A DNA stretch of 64,000 nucleotides from Sipunculus nudus (taxonomy: Eukaryota > Annelida > Sipuncula > Golfingiida > Sipunculidae): NCBI GenBank assembly GCA_026874595.1, contig CM049307.1, positions 18,455,079 through 18,519,078 on the forward strand, in the 5' to 3' direction. The position numbers and the translations under genes are program-made. Numbering within the stretch: the first letter of the stretch is position 1; each line of letters begins with the position of its first letter. The notes under the pieces were generated by a model. It was given only the letters and a program-made list of their open reading frames with translations. It ran no database searches and was not told the DNA's origin. Shown here piece by piece: positions 38,991 through 51,489 of the stretch.

Positions 38991-41238
38991 GAGTCTCTAG
39001 GTGTTCTCTAGTTATCAAAGTATTTCCTTATGTTTTACAAAAGTATAAAATTATTCAACTGAATAAATGCAGGGGTTAGAATTAAATTTTCAATATTTGA
39101 TCATCAATGTCATGTGCTTTGTAATGATAATCAGGGTTAATTCTTCTTGACACTGTATGTCTGAGCCCTCTATGACAGATTTGGGACTCTATTTTATGTG
39201 CTTTATATAATAAACATCTGATTGACCGTTTAGTTTTAAGAGTGCTGGTAAGCAGAGAATCTGAGCAGCATAAATTGTCTATGCTTGGAATAATACAACC
39301 CTGATTGGCTGTCTGGGTTTTGAAGTGCAGCAACGTAGAAAAACACATACGTTATCACTGTCCAGGGTGTGTGGATAGTTTAGCAAAGTCTAGCAAATAT
39401 TTCATGTCATAATTTTTTACAGTCCTCTGCGGCACAGAACAGCTCAGTTTTTGAGCTGGCCAGATTTAAATCAACTTCATTTCATGAAGTTGCCCTGTTT
39501 TCAGATATATATTTGTGCATTTTCTTATCTATATTCCAAATTGTCCAAAATGTTTTTAAACTATTCTTTGTGTGAAAGGGATGCATACTACAAGGAGATA
39601 GTATGCATGGCTGTGTGTTTTTTATTTGTATTTTGACAGTAATACTGACAATAGCATGTAACTTATAAACTTTACATCAGTTTTCAATGAGTACTTGTGA
39701 ATTCCTTAAATACTAATGTTATTTGAGAAAGTTCACTCAATATTTAGCTGCATCCAGCAATATGTGAAAGGCCAGATGCAATTTTTTACACTCAATACAC
39801 GTTTTGACATGTAGCTTTAAACAATGAAACAGCCAGGCATAAAAAATCACAAATAATTATGACTCTTATTTTCTACTTGAAAAGTGCCTCTACAGCATCT
39901 GGAAACTGATGACCATGGCATTTTCACCAGAATAATAAATTGTCTAGACTGAGATAGCTGTAGACAACAAACCCTTAGCTGTTATTTTGCTGACATTTGA
40001 AAGCTACACAAATGGAAAAAAAATGAACTAATCTTCTGAGGCCTTTTCACTGTTATTATGTGAAATATGAATTGATAACCTGGGCTACAGTATTATCATT
40101 TCACTGTGACTCTAAAACTTTGTTTCATGTAAATGAAGATCAGGATGCATAAATATGCCTTGTAATGTTATGTTTCTATAAATATGTTAGATTTACTGAC
40201 AGTAAACCTTTGACATGCCTCGTGATAATGCATGGATATGTGTAGAGGATTTGATGATATATGTAAGCTGCTCTTGCTGACCAGTCATTTAACTGGAAAG
40301 TGGTCACTTTTGCTATCTGCAAATCACCTCTCGGCAGTCCATTTTGGTTGATGCACATGTCGAGGACATGGGTATGTACATAGGGACACAGTTCACCAGA
40401 TCACACAGTTCATACTATAATAGAAGTTACATTTTTCTCCATGATGGACTATGAATGAAAACCAGATTGGTGGATATACATGGAAACACAGCTTTAAGCT
40501 TCTAAAGCAGTCGTGATGAAATGCTAATTACTCTTTCCATTCTGTAGCACTGACTGACCAATATTCAGCCGAGCTAAAAATATATTATGGCCATTTCAAG
40601 GAAAGATATTTATATCAAGATCTGTTCGTGATCAAAGGAAGATCCAAGAAGAAAAAAGACATAATGGCCATTTCAAAGAAAAATATTTTATATAAAGATA
40701 TGTTACAGAAGCTAGACAGCAAAGAAAAAAGACAGAATGGCTATTTAAAAAAACAGATATTTTTTAATCAATTTATGTTACAAATAAGTACTTTACAGAT
40801 GCTGAATATCACTGTGACATTGACCAAGTCATGAACAACTGTAAAAAATTAAAACTACACATGTCTAAGCGAAACAGTCAGACATAAATTTTAAAAACTA
40901 AAATTACAGTTTGCTACACATGAAAGAATGCCCTGACAATTTATTGAGAATCCAAATATAGTTCACACATTATAGGTGCATAGTGGCTGGTCCTAATACT
41001 AAAGAGTTGTGCAAATTATTTTGGATGCAAATAATTTTAAATACAAACTCCTTATTTTTTTAATTATAAATTTTATACTTATTAGTCAATGATACATGCA
41101 CTTAGAAGTATACTGTTTTTTTTTCTGATTAAAGCTCCAAGCAGGTATAAAATATAATGTAACATTAAATAAACTAAAATGAAAGGGTTATGGACCATGT
41201 AGGTCATACAATATGTTAGTAGAAAATGCAGAACTTAC

Positions 41239-41395
41239 TGTTTGACCCTCATTCCTGGCTGTCTCCTGAACTCTTTATTTCGGAAGAACCATTTTATATT
41301 AGGCTGAGGAGACCCTTTCACGATACACTTCAATACTATTTTATTCCCATGCTCCTGTTTACCATCAACCTTCAATTGCACTGTTGGTTTTGATG
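41239..41395 (-). CDS. NRG-like: Ig domain exon A of the neuregulin-like gene
   Basis: This 157-nt exon enters in phase 1 after an acceptor ending TTACAG (41396-41398 read as CAG) and leaves in phase 2 at a GTAAGT donor (41238-41233). It encodes 51 whole codons, forming the N-terminal half of an I-set immunoglobulin domain. Visible landmarks are the B-strand cysteine in IVLKC at residue 23, the proline-containing B-C loop GSPQPN, and the C-strand tryptophan in IKWFF at residue 35. The phrase NKIVLKC...KWF closely parallels the same stretch of neuregulin Ig domains. The partner cysteine is supplied by the next exon at 29291-29406. No ATG start is assigned because the exon is internal. In neuregulins the Ig domain binds heparan sulfate; the exon here is rich in Lys and Arg, which would fit, but that is inference. 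Confidence 0.85.
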
Positions 41396-42734
41396 CTGTA
41401 ACATAAAAATATATGCATTAATAAATATAAACATATGTAGTTCTATATACATTTATATTTTTATGACAATTGTGTATATTTTTCCTTAGGCTTTGGTGTA
41501 TACCTACAAGATGAAGACTAAAACAAGCACAAAATTTCTAATATTTTACCCAATCTGAAACTTCATGTTAAACTTTGCATAAAGTTTATTATGGGGAGAC
41601 AAGACAGCCGAAACTGTGGTTTATTACAGTGATGTTGAGCTTAAGTCCTAATCTGGAATTGTGTATGGACTTGAGTTGACATACTCAGGGATTCAGACCT
41701 GGACTTAACAGCACTGGACTCAGTTTCAGACTTCAGATAAAAGTTTTAAACTTAGATAGGGTTTTAACCCTACATATTTAGGTGTCAAGGTTTAAACCTA
41801 CATGAGAAATGGCTTGAAACTATCAACATGTTTATTTAGTTACTGCAACCCTTCAGTCTAGAATATCTAATGGTTTTATAAACAATTCTGTCCCAGTACA
41901 CCAGCCCAGGTTGACCCTGGACAGTCCAGGTGCCTGCACAGCCAATAAGTACAGCACTGTAATATTTATTAATGTCCCCTGGCACTGGATTGTTTCTCAG
42001 CTCTCACAGCGGCTGACAGCCAGTCATGTCTGGAGGGGCTGCTCCAGTCATGCAATGTAACCTGCACGTCAGCCACAGTGTTGCTGAAATTAGTTTTTCT
42101 TATTTTTCTCTAAAATGTGTTATTTAGAAACATGAATTTCACAGGTTTATTTCTTGGCATGCTGAGTTTATATTCATGTTCATCTACAACCTGTAAGCAG
42201 ATCTTGTGATTATGAACTTAGTACGCCCCAAGTATTGCTCATACATATAATGATCAAATATGTCCATGGCAGTAAAACAGTCAGGTAACTGGACTCCTAT
42301 CTGCCAGGCTGTGGTTAATGCCAGCTGGCGAACAATGCTCCATTACTGAATTCTTTGGGGGCATACTCGGTTGAAAGTGAAACGGCACAAGGAGGACCAT
42401 GAAGAATTTTATATTTTGACCGGATATGTTATACATGTATATCTGTGTAGAAAAAATTGTACACACTATTTTTCTGTTGTAATTTGTATTTTTTTTCTTT
42501 CACTTTGAATAAAGTAATACAATTTGTACACAGTTTTGAAATTTTTTTTTTAATGTGGCTACCCTTAGCAAAATGAAAAGTTTGCCGCTGCTTTGCTGCA
42601 ACCTTGCTGCAAAGCAGCAGAAACCAAAATAGGCTGCAAGAAGAGTGTGCAGGAAGGCTGCAGCTAGCTGCATGCTTCCCGCTGCCTGGCAAAGGCTGCA
42701 GGAAAGTGTGCAGCAAATCTGAATTGTGTGCTGG

Positions 42735-43018
42735 AAGGTTGCGGGAGGGTCGCGGCTAGCCGCAGTCCTATGGAGTATTTTAATACTGTGTGCAGGAAGG
42801 CTGCGGGAGGGTTGCGGCTAGCCGCAGTCTCACAGAGTTAACTGGATGCTGTGCGCAGGAAGGCTGCGGGAGGATTGCAGCTAGCCGCAGTCTCATAGAG
42901 TTAACTGGATGCTGTGCGCAGGAAGGCTGCGGGAGGGTTGCGGCTAGCCGCAGTCTCAAAGAGTCAACTGGATGTTGTGCGCAGGAAGGCTGCGGGAGGG
43001 TTGCGGCTAGCCGCAGTC
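42735..43018. repeat. 63-bp GC-rich minisatellite, about 4.5 copies
   Basis: The unit contains GCAGGAAGGCTGCGGGAGGG, TTGCGGCTAGCCGCAGTCTC and AGAGTTAACTGGATGCTGTG. The palindrome GCGGCTAGCCGC occurs in most units. It lies in the left part of the TIR element. Confidence 0.93.
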
Positions 43019-44134
43019 TTTTACAGTTTTATTTGCCCTACTTTTCCTGTCTTACCCGTCTGTGATTGGCTAAACTGATTTTGGAGGGAAAGGCAGCCAT
43101 TTTTGCCAAATTAGGAAAAGACAGTGCTTTGTTAGCTCTTCTAAAAATATGAAGATCTGTGCCAAATAGCTCAGGTAAGAGTAACATTCAACAGATCCAG
43201 CATGTTCAGAGGACTTATTGGATTAATTAGAACATACAATCAGTTGATGGGAGGAACAAAGAGAGGGTGTTATGTTACTACCACCAGTAAGTTTGAACTA
43301 CATATTTGTACCCTAAGGGCTGCCGCAGCAAGCATTGATAAAGGGCTGCCCAGCACTGATAAGATTGATTTTTACTCAAGTAATTTTATACAAAGAAAGT
43401 GTAGTATTAAATTTAATTTTGTGTAAAAGTAAAAACTAAGATTAATGGTGGGATTGAAAGATGTATTCAAGCTGGAAGGCAGAAATATCATTGGCAGCAT
43501 GAATAAAATTCTGTGGTTAACGTGTATATCATGCATTTATTGAACTCCAATGCGTTTTGAGTTTTATTGATTTGATATTAAACAGTAACTTTAAATAAGG
43601 TTTTGTTTTCATCTTCACACAAATTTTAAAATACTTAGGCTAAGCTTCATTTAAAGTTGATTTGCTAAATTCTGTTTGACGTATGTCTATAGATGTCACC
43701 CTAAGTAAATGGGAAATTCCTAACAATATTGAAGTAACCCAATGTCACTTTGTGGTTCATGTTTCTAGTCCTTGGCCTGACAATAAACTCACCCAGAACT
43801 TTTATTCAGCTATGTAGCTACACAACTTCATGCAGGATTCGTGTGACTGTGTAGTGTGTACTCTGATTCATATTCATCAAGGTGTAATTTCTAACAAAGC
43901 TTGATTAAGTTTGGTTTATATTTAAAAGCCATTATGGATTAAGGTTTAATTGTATGTGCAAATTAAATGGAGTTTCATGAGAGCTTGTTCTGTTGAGTAC
44001 CTGCATTTATATTTGGAGCAGAGACAGTCACCAACTAATGACATGGCATGTCTGCTTGTAAACAATAAGTGAGCCCACGTGATATTGTTTATACATATCA
44101 TGGCTAGCTGCTATCTAATTGGCCCCTGCTACGG

Positions 44135-44720
44135 GAAAGTGTGCGAGAAGCTGCGGGAAAGTGTGCGAGAAGCTGCAGGAAGTGTGCAAGGCTGCAGGAA
44201 GTGTTCGAGAAGGCTGCAGGAAAGTGTGCGAGAAGGCTGCGGGAAAGTGTGCAAGGCTGCAGGAAGTGTAAAAGAAGGCTGCGGGAAAGTGTGCGAGAAG
44301 GCTGCGGGAAAGTGTGCGAGAAGCTGCAGGAAGTGTGCAAGGCTTCAGGAAGTGTGCGAGAAGGCTGCGGGAAAGTGTGCGAGAAGGCTGCGGGAAAGTG
44401 TGCGAGAAGCTGCAGGAAGTGTGCAAGGCTGCAGGAAGTGTGCGGGAAGGCTGCGGGAAAGTGTGAAAGAAGGCTGCAGGAAAGTGTGCGAGAAGCTGCA
44501 GGAAGTGTGTGAGGCTGCGGGAAGTGTGCGAGAAGGCTGCGGGAAAGTGTGCGAGAAGGCTGCAGGAAAAGGGCTGCGGGAAAAGGGCTGCAGGAAGTGT
44601 GCGAGAAAGGCTGAGGGAAGTGTGCGAGAAAGGCTGCGGGAAGTGTGCGAGAAAGGCTGCGGAAAGGCTGCAGGAAAAGGGCTGCGGGAAGGCTGCAGGA
44701 AAAGGGCTGCGGGAACACTG
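44135..44720. repeat. Minisatellite of about 22 bp (GCTGCGGGAAAGTGTGCGAGAA)
   Basis: About 26 units, mostly GTGTGCGAGAAGGCTGCGGG with AA, GCTGCAGG and truncated variants. No TAA/TAG/TGA in several frames, so long frames (256 and 238 codons) are open on both strands; these are repeat by-products. It lies in the right part of the TIR element. Confidence 0.93.
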
Positions 44721-45200
44721 GTTGCAGCAAGCCTGCAGCAAGGTTGCCGCAAACTAATTTGCATGGCAATTTGTGACCTTGCTGCAAGGTTGCTGCAAAG
44801 CTGCAGCAAGTTTGCAGCAACTATGCGCGGCAAGCTCGTTTTTTGCTAAGGGTAGTTTGAAGACGAGCATTATAAATGCATGGCCCGATTTAAGCTTCCC
44901 TTCCCATCCCATTTAGACCCTCGATCAACCGCCACCCTCACTTACCGCCAAAAATTTGCCCGGTTCCAAGGTGGGCGAATGAAAGAGGTTAGACTGTATT
45001 AAACCATTGGACTAGCTCCTATGCTGAATGGTAATTTTATTTGATAAAGATTGCCAACATTTAGAAATTTTAGGAAAGCTAAACTGATTAGACATGCAAA
45101 GAGACTTCATCCATGGTGGCAAAGACTTACAAGTTATGATATTTGAGTGGCTCAATCTGCAAGGGGACCAGTGTGATTTTTTATGGTTCTGACAAGGATA

Positions 45201-45202
45201 AA

Positions 45203-45235
<33 letters not shown>

Positions 45236-45236
45236 G
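45201..45236. repeat. AT dinucleotide microsatellite
   Basis: About 17 TA repeats with one C interruption. Confidence 0.88.
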
Positions 45237-48224
45237 AGAAATAAATTAAAATACATAAAAACTGAAAAAAAAACGAACAAATGCTCCATTTATATACAAT
45301 CAATTTCACAGAGTAACAGTATAACAAAGATTGTGACATGTCAACCAAGATACTCTAAGACACATTTATACCTACAGCTTAAACATCTACTACAGCTAAA
45401 CTTCTCAAGACGATGCAAAACTTTTTCTAATACCCCTAAACTGCAGCCTTGTTGTGGCAAGTCATTATCTAAACAAATTTAAAAAGGTTATTTTCTCACA
45501 AAATTTGTAAAATTTAATCAAGGATTTTCTGATGATAATTATGATCTATATTTCTTTGGATATAAGCCAGAATCAATTCGACTTAATATTAATTGACAAA
45601 TTCATTTAATAAACAATATTAACCACTTTCCAACAGTCCGCCCCATATTTCTCTGTCCACTGACATTTTTATAAGCAATACAGCTTTGTACAGAGGAGAG
45701 GTAATTATTATCAGGCAAGAAGTCAGTTCACTCTTTAACAACATCATGGTCTGTTCTTACGAGGCACTGTAGCTTCAGCAGAATGAAAATACAATCCAGC
45801 AAAAACTTAGCAATTCCAGGGACGCTTCATTCAAACAGCTAGACTAATTAATGGTAACTTTCTTCTAGGAATATTTCATTTTTTAGTGGAATGAGACTGC
45901 TAAATGTTTACAAGATGTCAGAAACAGTTGCCCACTAAAGCCACAAAGCTGATCACATTTCAAAATATTTACTGTTTTCCCAGCATGAATTTGTAATTTG
46001 AACAGGGAATTGGCCACAGATCAAAGACATATAAGCAGGTTTCAGGGCATATAAATAAAGACTGTTATCTTAACGGTTTACTTCTTATGTGGTAACCTGT
46101 TCCCAGCAATTGCTGGTTAAGAAAAAAAAAAACAAGAAAAGCAGCCATTTAAATCTCATGAAGAGCAAACTAGTTCCTAGTTTCTTCCTACTTGAAACAA
46201 ATTCTGGTGTCTTAAGACGTGATAATTTTGCCAGGCAGAGAACATCTGGTTCCACAAGTCTCTTGTTACATGATTTAAATTGATACCAAATTTAACTCCA
46301 TTGTTGTGTTTACAGACTAAGGCTCTCATTTCTGGCAAAAATATGTAAATTTATATAAAAGAGACACTTGATCTTAATTGAAATTGTTATTGTGGTATTA
46401 GATTTTCAAAAAATTTAAAACAATGTTTTGTAATGCTTTGTAATTATGTCTTGTTAACATTATCATAAAACTAATTATATTTCAGAAATTAAAATTCCTT
46501 GAATCCATCTATTATATCACGTTAATATCAACACAAAAAGACTCGATCTGTCAACTGGTTGCCTGAGAATCGATTAATCAGAATCTTATGTGAACACTTA
46601 TTGGAAGCACATAAACAAGACAATAATAGGAAATATTCTGGTTTTGTTAATTTGAATACAAATGAAAAGATTACATGATCAGTTTATTAACAAAAGATTT
46701 GTGCAGAAGTTATATTTTATTTTCTTCTTTGTTAGTGGACACTGTTGTGAACAAAAAAAAATAAAGAGTGAATGGCAGATTAAATCTCTTGGAAAGCTAG
46801 ACTTCAAGGAAATACAGGTTGTTGAACTTTTGGAGATGATCTGCAGCTCTGCATGTGCTGATCAATAAAAAAAACTTGGTTTCCTGTACATCTCATTTGA
46901 AAGAACTGCCATGGATACTGAAATCTTGTGGTGAAATTTACAACCATTTTGTAGGATTATGGATTAAGGTGATCCATATACATATTATAATTAATTATTA
47001 CAAACTTAAAGCCATCTATTCACCTAGTACCTTTTTTTGTAGAATTAATTTATGTGGTTTCTGGCTAAGTCTGTACACAAAGTAATGAGCTGTAGGTTAT
47101 TTCTGTCAAGAAATGTTTGGATTATTTTGGATTATTCATATGTCTGAATTATTTTGGCAGCCCTCCACATGTTATAAACACCTTGATATAAACAAACACA
47201 AACAGCCTGTGTGTGATGGGATTGACATTTTCTGGCACATTTTTCTTAAATGGTTCAGGGGTTTATCTTTAGCTAACTGACATCAAATATTGGAATAGGC
47301 TCCTTGAAGATGTTGGAAGTGATGTGTTTACTGCAATTGCTCTCTAGTTTCTTCAATTTTCAGTACCCAGAGAATCATGGAAAATAAAAAAAGACAATAT
47401 TCCCATGAAGATCAACATATCCCAAATAATATTTATAACCCATAATGACTTCAAACATATCTATACCCTGCAGGTCTGGGCAGGGCTGTTATACTACGCT
47501 GTTGGCTGAGCTCATCATTCTTGCTAGATAAACCAGTCAGTCTCTGGTACATATCATATCATTACATGCATCATAACAAGACTAGAGTCATCTTGATATA
47601 ATGAAACCTTGTTTTATGGAGAGACAATCTGTCAGTGTCAAGTGTCCATGAAATGATGATCAACCCACAATAACTGTTTACTGGGAGAGATTGGTAGTAA
47701 TTTATGTGTCAAAGCATCACTTGTGCATACAGAACCTTTACTTAAAATACTGTGGCTGCAGCAGGCCCCTGGTCTGATTAAATATACATTAAACATAGCT
47801 GGAGCACCCATACCTCACAGCAGTAAAATTAATATTCAAGTATTTTCATCTGATATTCTGCTCTTTTGAGCTTCTAATAGAGAAAAACTGACCCCTGCAA
47901 TTTTAAATCTTTAAAAGGATATCCAACAGGGAACATTTGTTACCAAGTCATGCTCTTCTGGCATTATCATTATACAGTCAGCATGTTATTATAATGAGCC
48001 TCTTCCTTAAACTCATGACAAGGAATATTCATTTTCTATTGTTCATTTTCCACCATTCTTTATCAAATCAAATTTAACTGGGTTTTGTTGTTACATCTGA
48101 TTTTTATGAGATTGGGTAGTTAATTAAATGTTTGAGTTACTCATTATATGCTTTTTAAAAGGCTTCTTTAATATTGTGAGAAAGAAAAATCTGTTTATCC
48201 TAAGGTGAGACCTAATTGTCATTA

Positions 48225-48395
48225 CCTGATTATAGGGCTTACCTTTGCTCTGGTAGGCAGAACTAACCTGTGATGCAACCACTGAAGTAGTCAACCATGA
48301 CACATGTTCTCAGCTTAGATTCATATGTTAATTTCATCTGTTTATATCACACATCAAAGTGATCAAGATCCTGGTAATATTCCACATCAGGTGAT
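48225..48395. repeat. Dispersed repeat pair, member 2
   Basis: Matches 38815-38990 over roughly 150 bp with many substitutions, including CTCTGGTAGGCAGAACTAAC and ACACATGTTCTCAGCTTAGA. Confidence 0.55.
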
Positions 48396-48465
48396 TCAGA
48401 ATCTTGATGGAGCAATATGTGCAGTCTCTGACAGCTTTCTAGTTTAATGCTGGCATGACTTATGG

Positions 48466-48838
48466 TGGCATTCCATATATATGCGTATGCAGAACGTATG
48501 CATTACGTATGCATATGTAGCTAGGAATCAGACATAATATTCTCTTTGAGGCATTCCATATATGCATATGCAGCATGTATGCATCATGCGTATGCAGCAT
48601 GTTTCGATCGCTCACTGTAGCATGTTAACGAACGGGGAAATTCCAAACTTACAAGTCAGTGACAGGGAATTCCTTTGGCAGATGACTTCTCTACCCCTGC
48701 AGCTCTATACTGTAGGCCCAATTTTTGCTGCATATGTACCGCATATGCAAACGTATGAAAGGAATCATAGACGTCCATTTTCTAGCTGCATACCCATACG
48801 TATCGTATATGTACTTCAAATGCACATATGGAATGCCA
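48466..48838. mobile_element. MITE-like element with 13-bp terminal inverted repeats
   Basis: TGGCATTCCATAT at 48466-48478 is the exact inverse of ATATGGAATGCCA at 48826-48838. The 373-bp interior is dense in ATGCATATGC and CGTATGCA motifs, and an internal copy of GGCATTCCATATATGCATAT occurs near 48552. No coding capacity and no clear target duplication. Confidence 0.75.
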
Positions 48839-51489
48839 GTTTTAAACATTAATCACACCTATGCCTAACAAGACTACTAACATTTTACTTGTTCTTAGAT
48901 TTAGGTGCCTTATATATGATAAAACCTCATGCCAAAATTGTCAAAGTCAGATAATTTATATATATATATATAGGAATTAAGTTCAACATAACTGGTTTAT
49001 GTGTTTTAGTTTGACTATATTTTGCATTGGCTTATAAGGAAATGGTGGAACAGTTGTGCTTGTATATTATCTCATAAAAATATATGATACACAGTCAGGA
49101 AGGTCACATGACAATACACACCCTTGACTGATGAAAGAAGTGGTCAATATGAGACTTTACACAGCACATTATGAGGTGGCCATGAAGATGGACAGGATCC
49201 ACGACCATTAAAAGGCATTGTGACCAACAGACAGTCTGAATATTTATTAATGTGTACTTGGACCAGTGGCCAACTCCAAACATAAGAAACCATCATCTGT
49301 TAATTAAGTCTGCCATTAAATGGACCCTGGTGACTGCTGGGCTGCAGAGAGGCTGGGTCAGTCAGTACAAGAGGGGGAGATTTCCATGGCCTTGTGCTTA
49401 TTCTTCAAGGAAAAAAATTGAGATGTCAACCTTTTAAAATCAGATTTTTTTTTCTTTACTCAATGCAGTTGGAAAAATCAGTATTTTGGATTTGTACTGA
49501 CCAATTACGTGAAACTTTACTAGGTTTACCCCGGTACTCAACTATTGTTTTCGCACAACACATGAGACTCATGACAAAACAGGTTTTTTGACAAAACATT
49601 TTGCTATCACAAAACATCAGATAAAGGAAACAGCTTTAAGACACGCATGATGATGGGCTGAGCAGGGAGTATAGATATCCTGATGTTTAATGTCTGACAC
49701 CATTTTAAACTAACCCACTCTGAGGTAATCTATGGGGGAAAAAAAGTGACCTCATACTTTTGATGTCATTTTACAGTCACATAATCTAAGTTCAGGTGAG
49801 ATATTTAATATTGGATGGACATCTTCAATTAATTTTTGAATGACTAGAATAAAATGATATTTTACTTCATTTTATATATTAACAAGGGAATATAATTAAG
49901 CTTTAAGCTCATCCTATTTTACCTAGAGTATCATAAATCAAATGTTACATGTCATTTATAATCTTATAGCTAAGAGATTCTTGTGGGTATACAAGAGTCA
50001 GGACACTGGTTTCCATGGAAACTGTTTCACCTCTAGGTCTCCTGTATCCACAATATCACTTATCCATCATTGCTGGGATATTTCTAACACCCCAACCAAA
50101 GACTGGAGATTCATGACCCCTCTGTTCTATAGCGCTGTTAATACTTATGCCTGAATGTAACTTCACAGTTGCATGGCAATGTCACCTTGTCGCACTTGGA
50201 CAAAAGTTGTCCTTAAGTTATTGATTGCTGTTGCTGTTAGAACAATTCTTGGTCCAATCTGAACCCAGACAAACAGCCATTTTCTGTTATCTTCCAATGT
50301 ATAAACCTTAAAGGTGTGTAGACATATTCAATAAATGTCTGATTTTAATCAAGCGTGCTGTGAAACATACAAACAAATTCTATATACATATAGCTGAAGA
50401 TGTCTCTAGATCATAATGCCTGTATACATAACCAACTGAAAAAAAAATTTACCAGTAATCTCAGCCAATATTAGACATTTGTCCAAACCCTCAAAACCCT
50501 GATCAGGTTTCAGTCTTGCAGAAACCCTGATTGAGATCTAGGCAATACCAGAATACTGATTAACACTTCACCTAGCTATGTCACTAAATTATGGAAAGTT
50601 TTACCATGCAAGGTCAGACGAGTTCTGACAACTCATATCTAAAACAATTTCACCAATTAATGAAGAATCATTTTCAACCACTAACAGCTGCAGATATATA
50701 CACAGACACACACAGTTAATTCTAGTGAAAACAAGCTGTACTAAGCAAACAAGTGAAATGGGAAGAGCATGTAAGAATATTTTGACGAATCATAATTTAA
50801 GCTCAGCGAATGTTAGAAAAATGCTGAGCATATGTGACAGTGTTTTGGGTTTGTAACATATTGGTGGTCATTATGAAGGGTTTTGCTTATATACATATAT
50901 GACTTGAATATATATGACATGTTTAACAGCTCTCATTTGTATAATTCTGTGAGCTGATTTCTATTTAACCTTGAATGTAATGCTGCATTATCATTTCAGT
51001 ACAAAGTCCTTTTTCCACATAGCTTCCAGACATGCAACTGTATATATAGGAAAGTTCACTACTGCTCAGCTTTATATTTTACACCCATCCACTACTTTTA
51101 TTTCTTATCTGACCAAAGTAGATCACTACTTGTGTAATCATGTGACTATAGATCATCAACAGTGACTCAATGATAATGTCTGATCATATGGTAATCACTC
51201 AAATTTATCATCATAACCAATGTGATTACAAGTCATTCATGCAACCACTCAACCATGTATACAGAGAAATTCATATTTGAGGATGAGAGATCACAGGAAC
51301 ATAAAATATGTCTCAATTACAATGAAATATGACGTTCTAATGTCAGATAACATAAAGTAAAACCTCACTGTGTAAAATGGACTGACAAAATCTTTCAGAC
51401 ACATCCAAGGTCCAATACATGTAGGCCTTACACCTGCTAATAATTTAGCTGTATCCAGGCACCCACTTTTACTCTTCATACACAGTTAA

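Larger units (their letters stand above)
29407..41238 (-). other. 11.8-kb intron between Ig exons A and B
   Basis: AT-rich intron splitting the Ig domain. It contains a modular repeat (31892-33345), an 11-base C run (35216-35226), a palindromic repeat copy (about 38470-38540) and one member of a dispersed repeat pair (about 38815-38990). Stretches 29.4-31.9, 33.4-38.4 and 39.0-41.2 kb show nothing I can name. Confidence 0.6.
4023..41395 (-). other. NRG-like: Neuregulin/Vein-type Ig-EGF growth factor gene, partial (five exons)
   Basis: Five small exons on the minus strand join in one frame. The product reads: I-set Ig domain (two exons), N-glycosylated spacer, 10-residue microexon, then the first half of an EGF domain. 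Ig followed by a glycosylated spacer and one EGF domain is the layout of Ig-containing neuregulins and of fly Vein, extracellular ligands that bind ErbB/EGFR receptor tyrosine kinases through the EGF domain. Junction phases agree throughout (1, 2, 1, 1, 1, then 2 at the last donor). The EGF domain is interrupted right after the Cys-X preceding its fifth cysteine, which from memory is where ErbB ligand genes carry a conserved intron. Introns are about 11.8, 7.2, 17.5 and 0.34 kb. Signal peptide, first exon, last EGF cysteines and any transmembrane segment are not seen. Another Ig-EGF secreted protein is possible but fits less well. Seen: exons and phases; known: family architecture; inferred: receptor role. 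Confidence 0.82.
42559..44855. mobile_element. GC-rich inverted-repeat element packed with minisatellites
   Basis: CTACCCTTAGCAAAA at 42559-42573 is repeated exactly in inverse at 44841-44855. Similarity continues inward (AGTTTGCCGC versus GCTTGCCGC) and into GCTGCAA-rich subterminal sequence on both sides. The 2.3-kb element has two internal arrays whose units derive from the same GCTGCAGGAAAGTGTGC wording. The middle (43030-44100) is ordinary AT-rich sequence with a 74-codon frame containing RTYNQLMGG. No clear target duplication. It resembles a foldback-type or non-autonomous DNA transposon. Confidence 0.8.

Noticed and set aside
42790-44849. Cys/Ala/Gly/Lys-rich frames up to 256 codons
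   Set aside because: They lie on the GC-rich 63-bp and 22-bp arrays, are open in several frames on both strands, and shift frame at unit-length changes.
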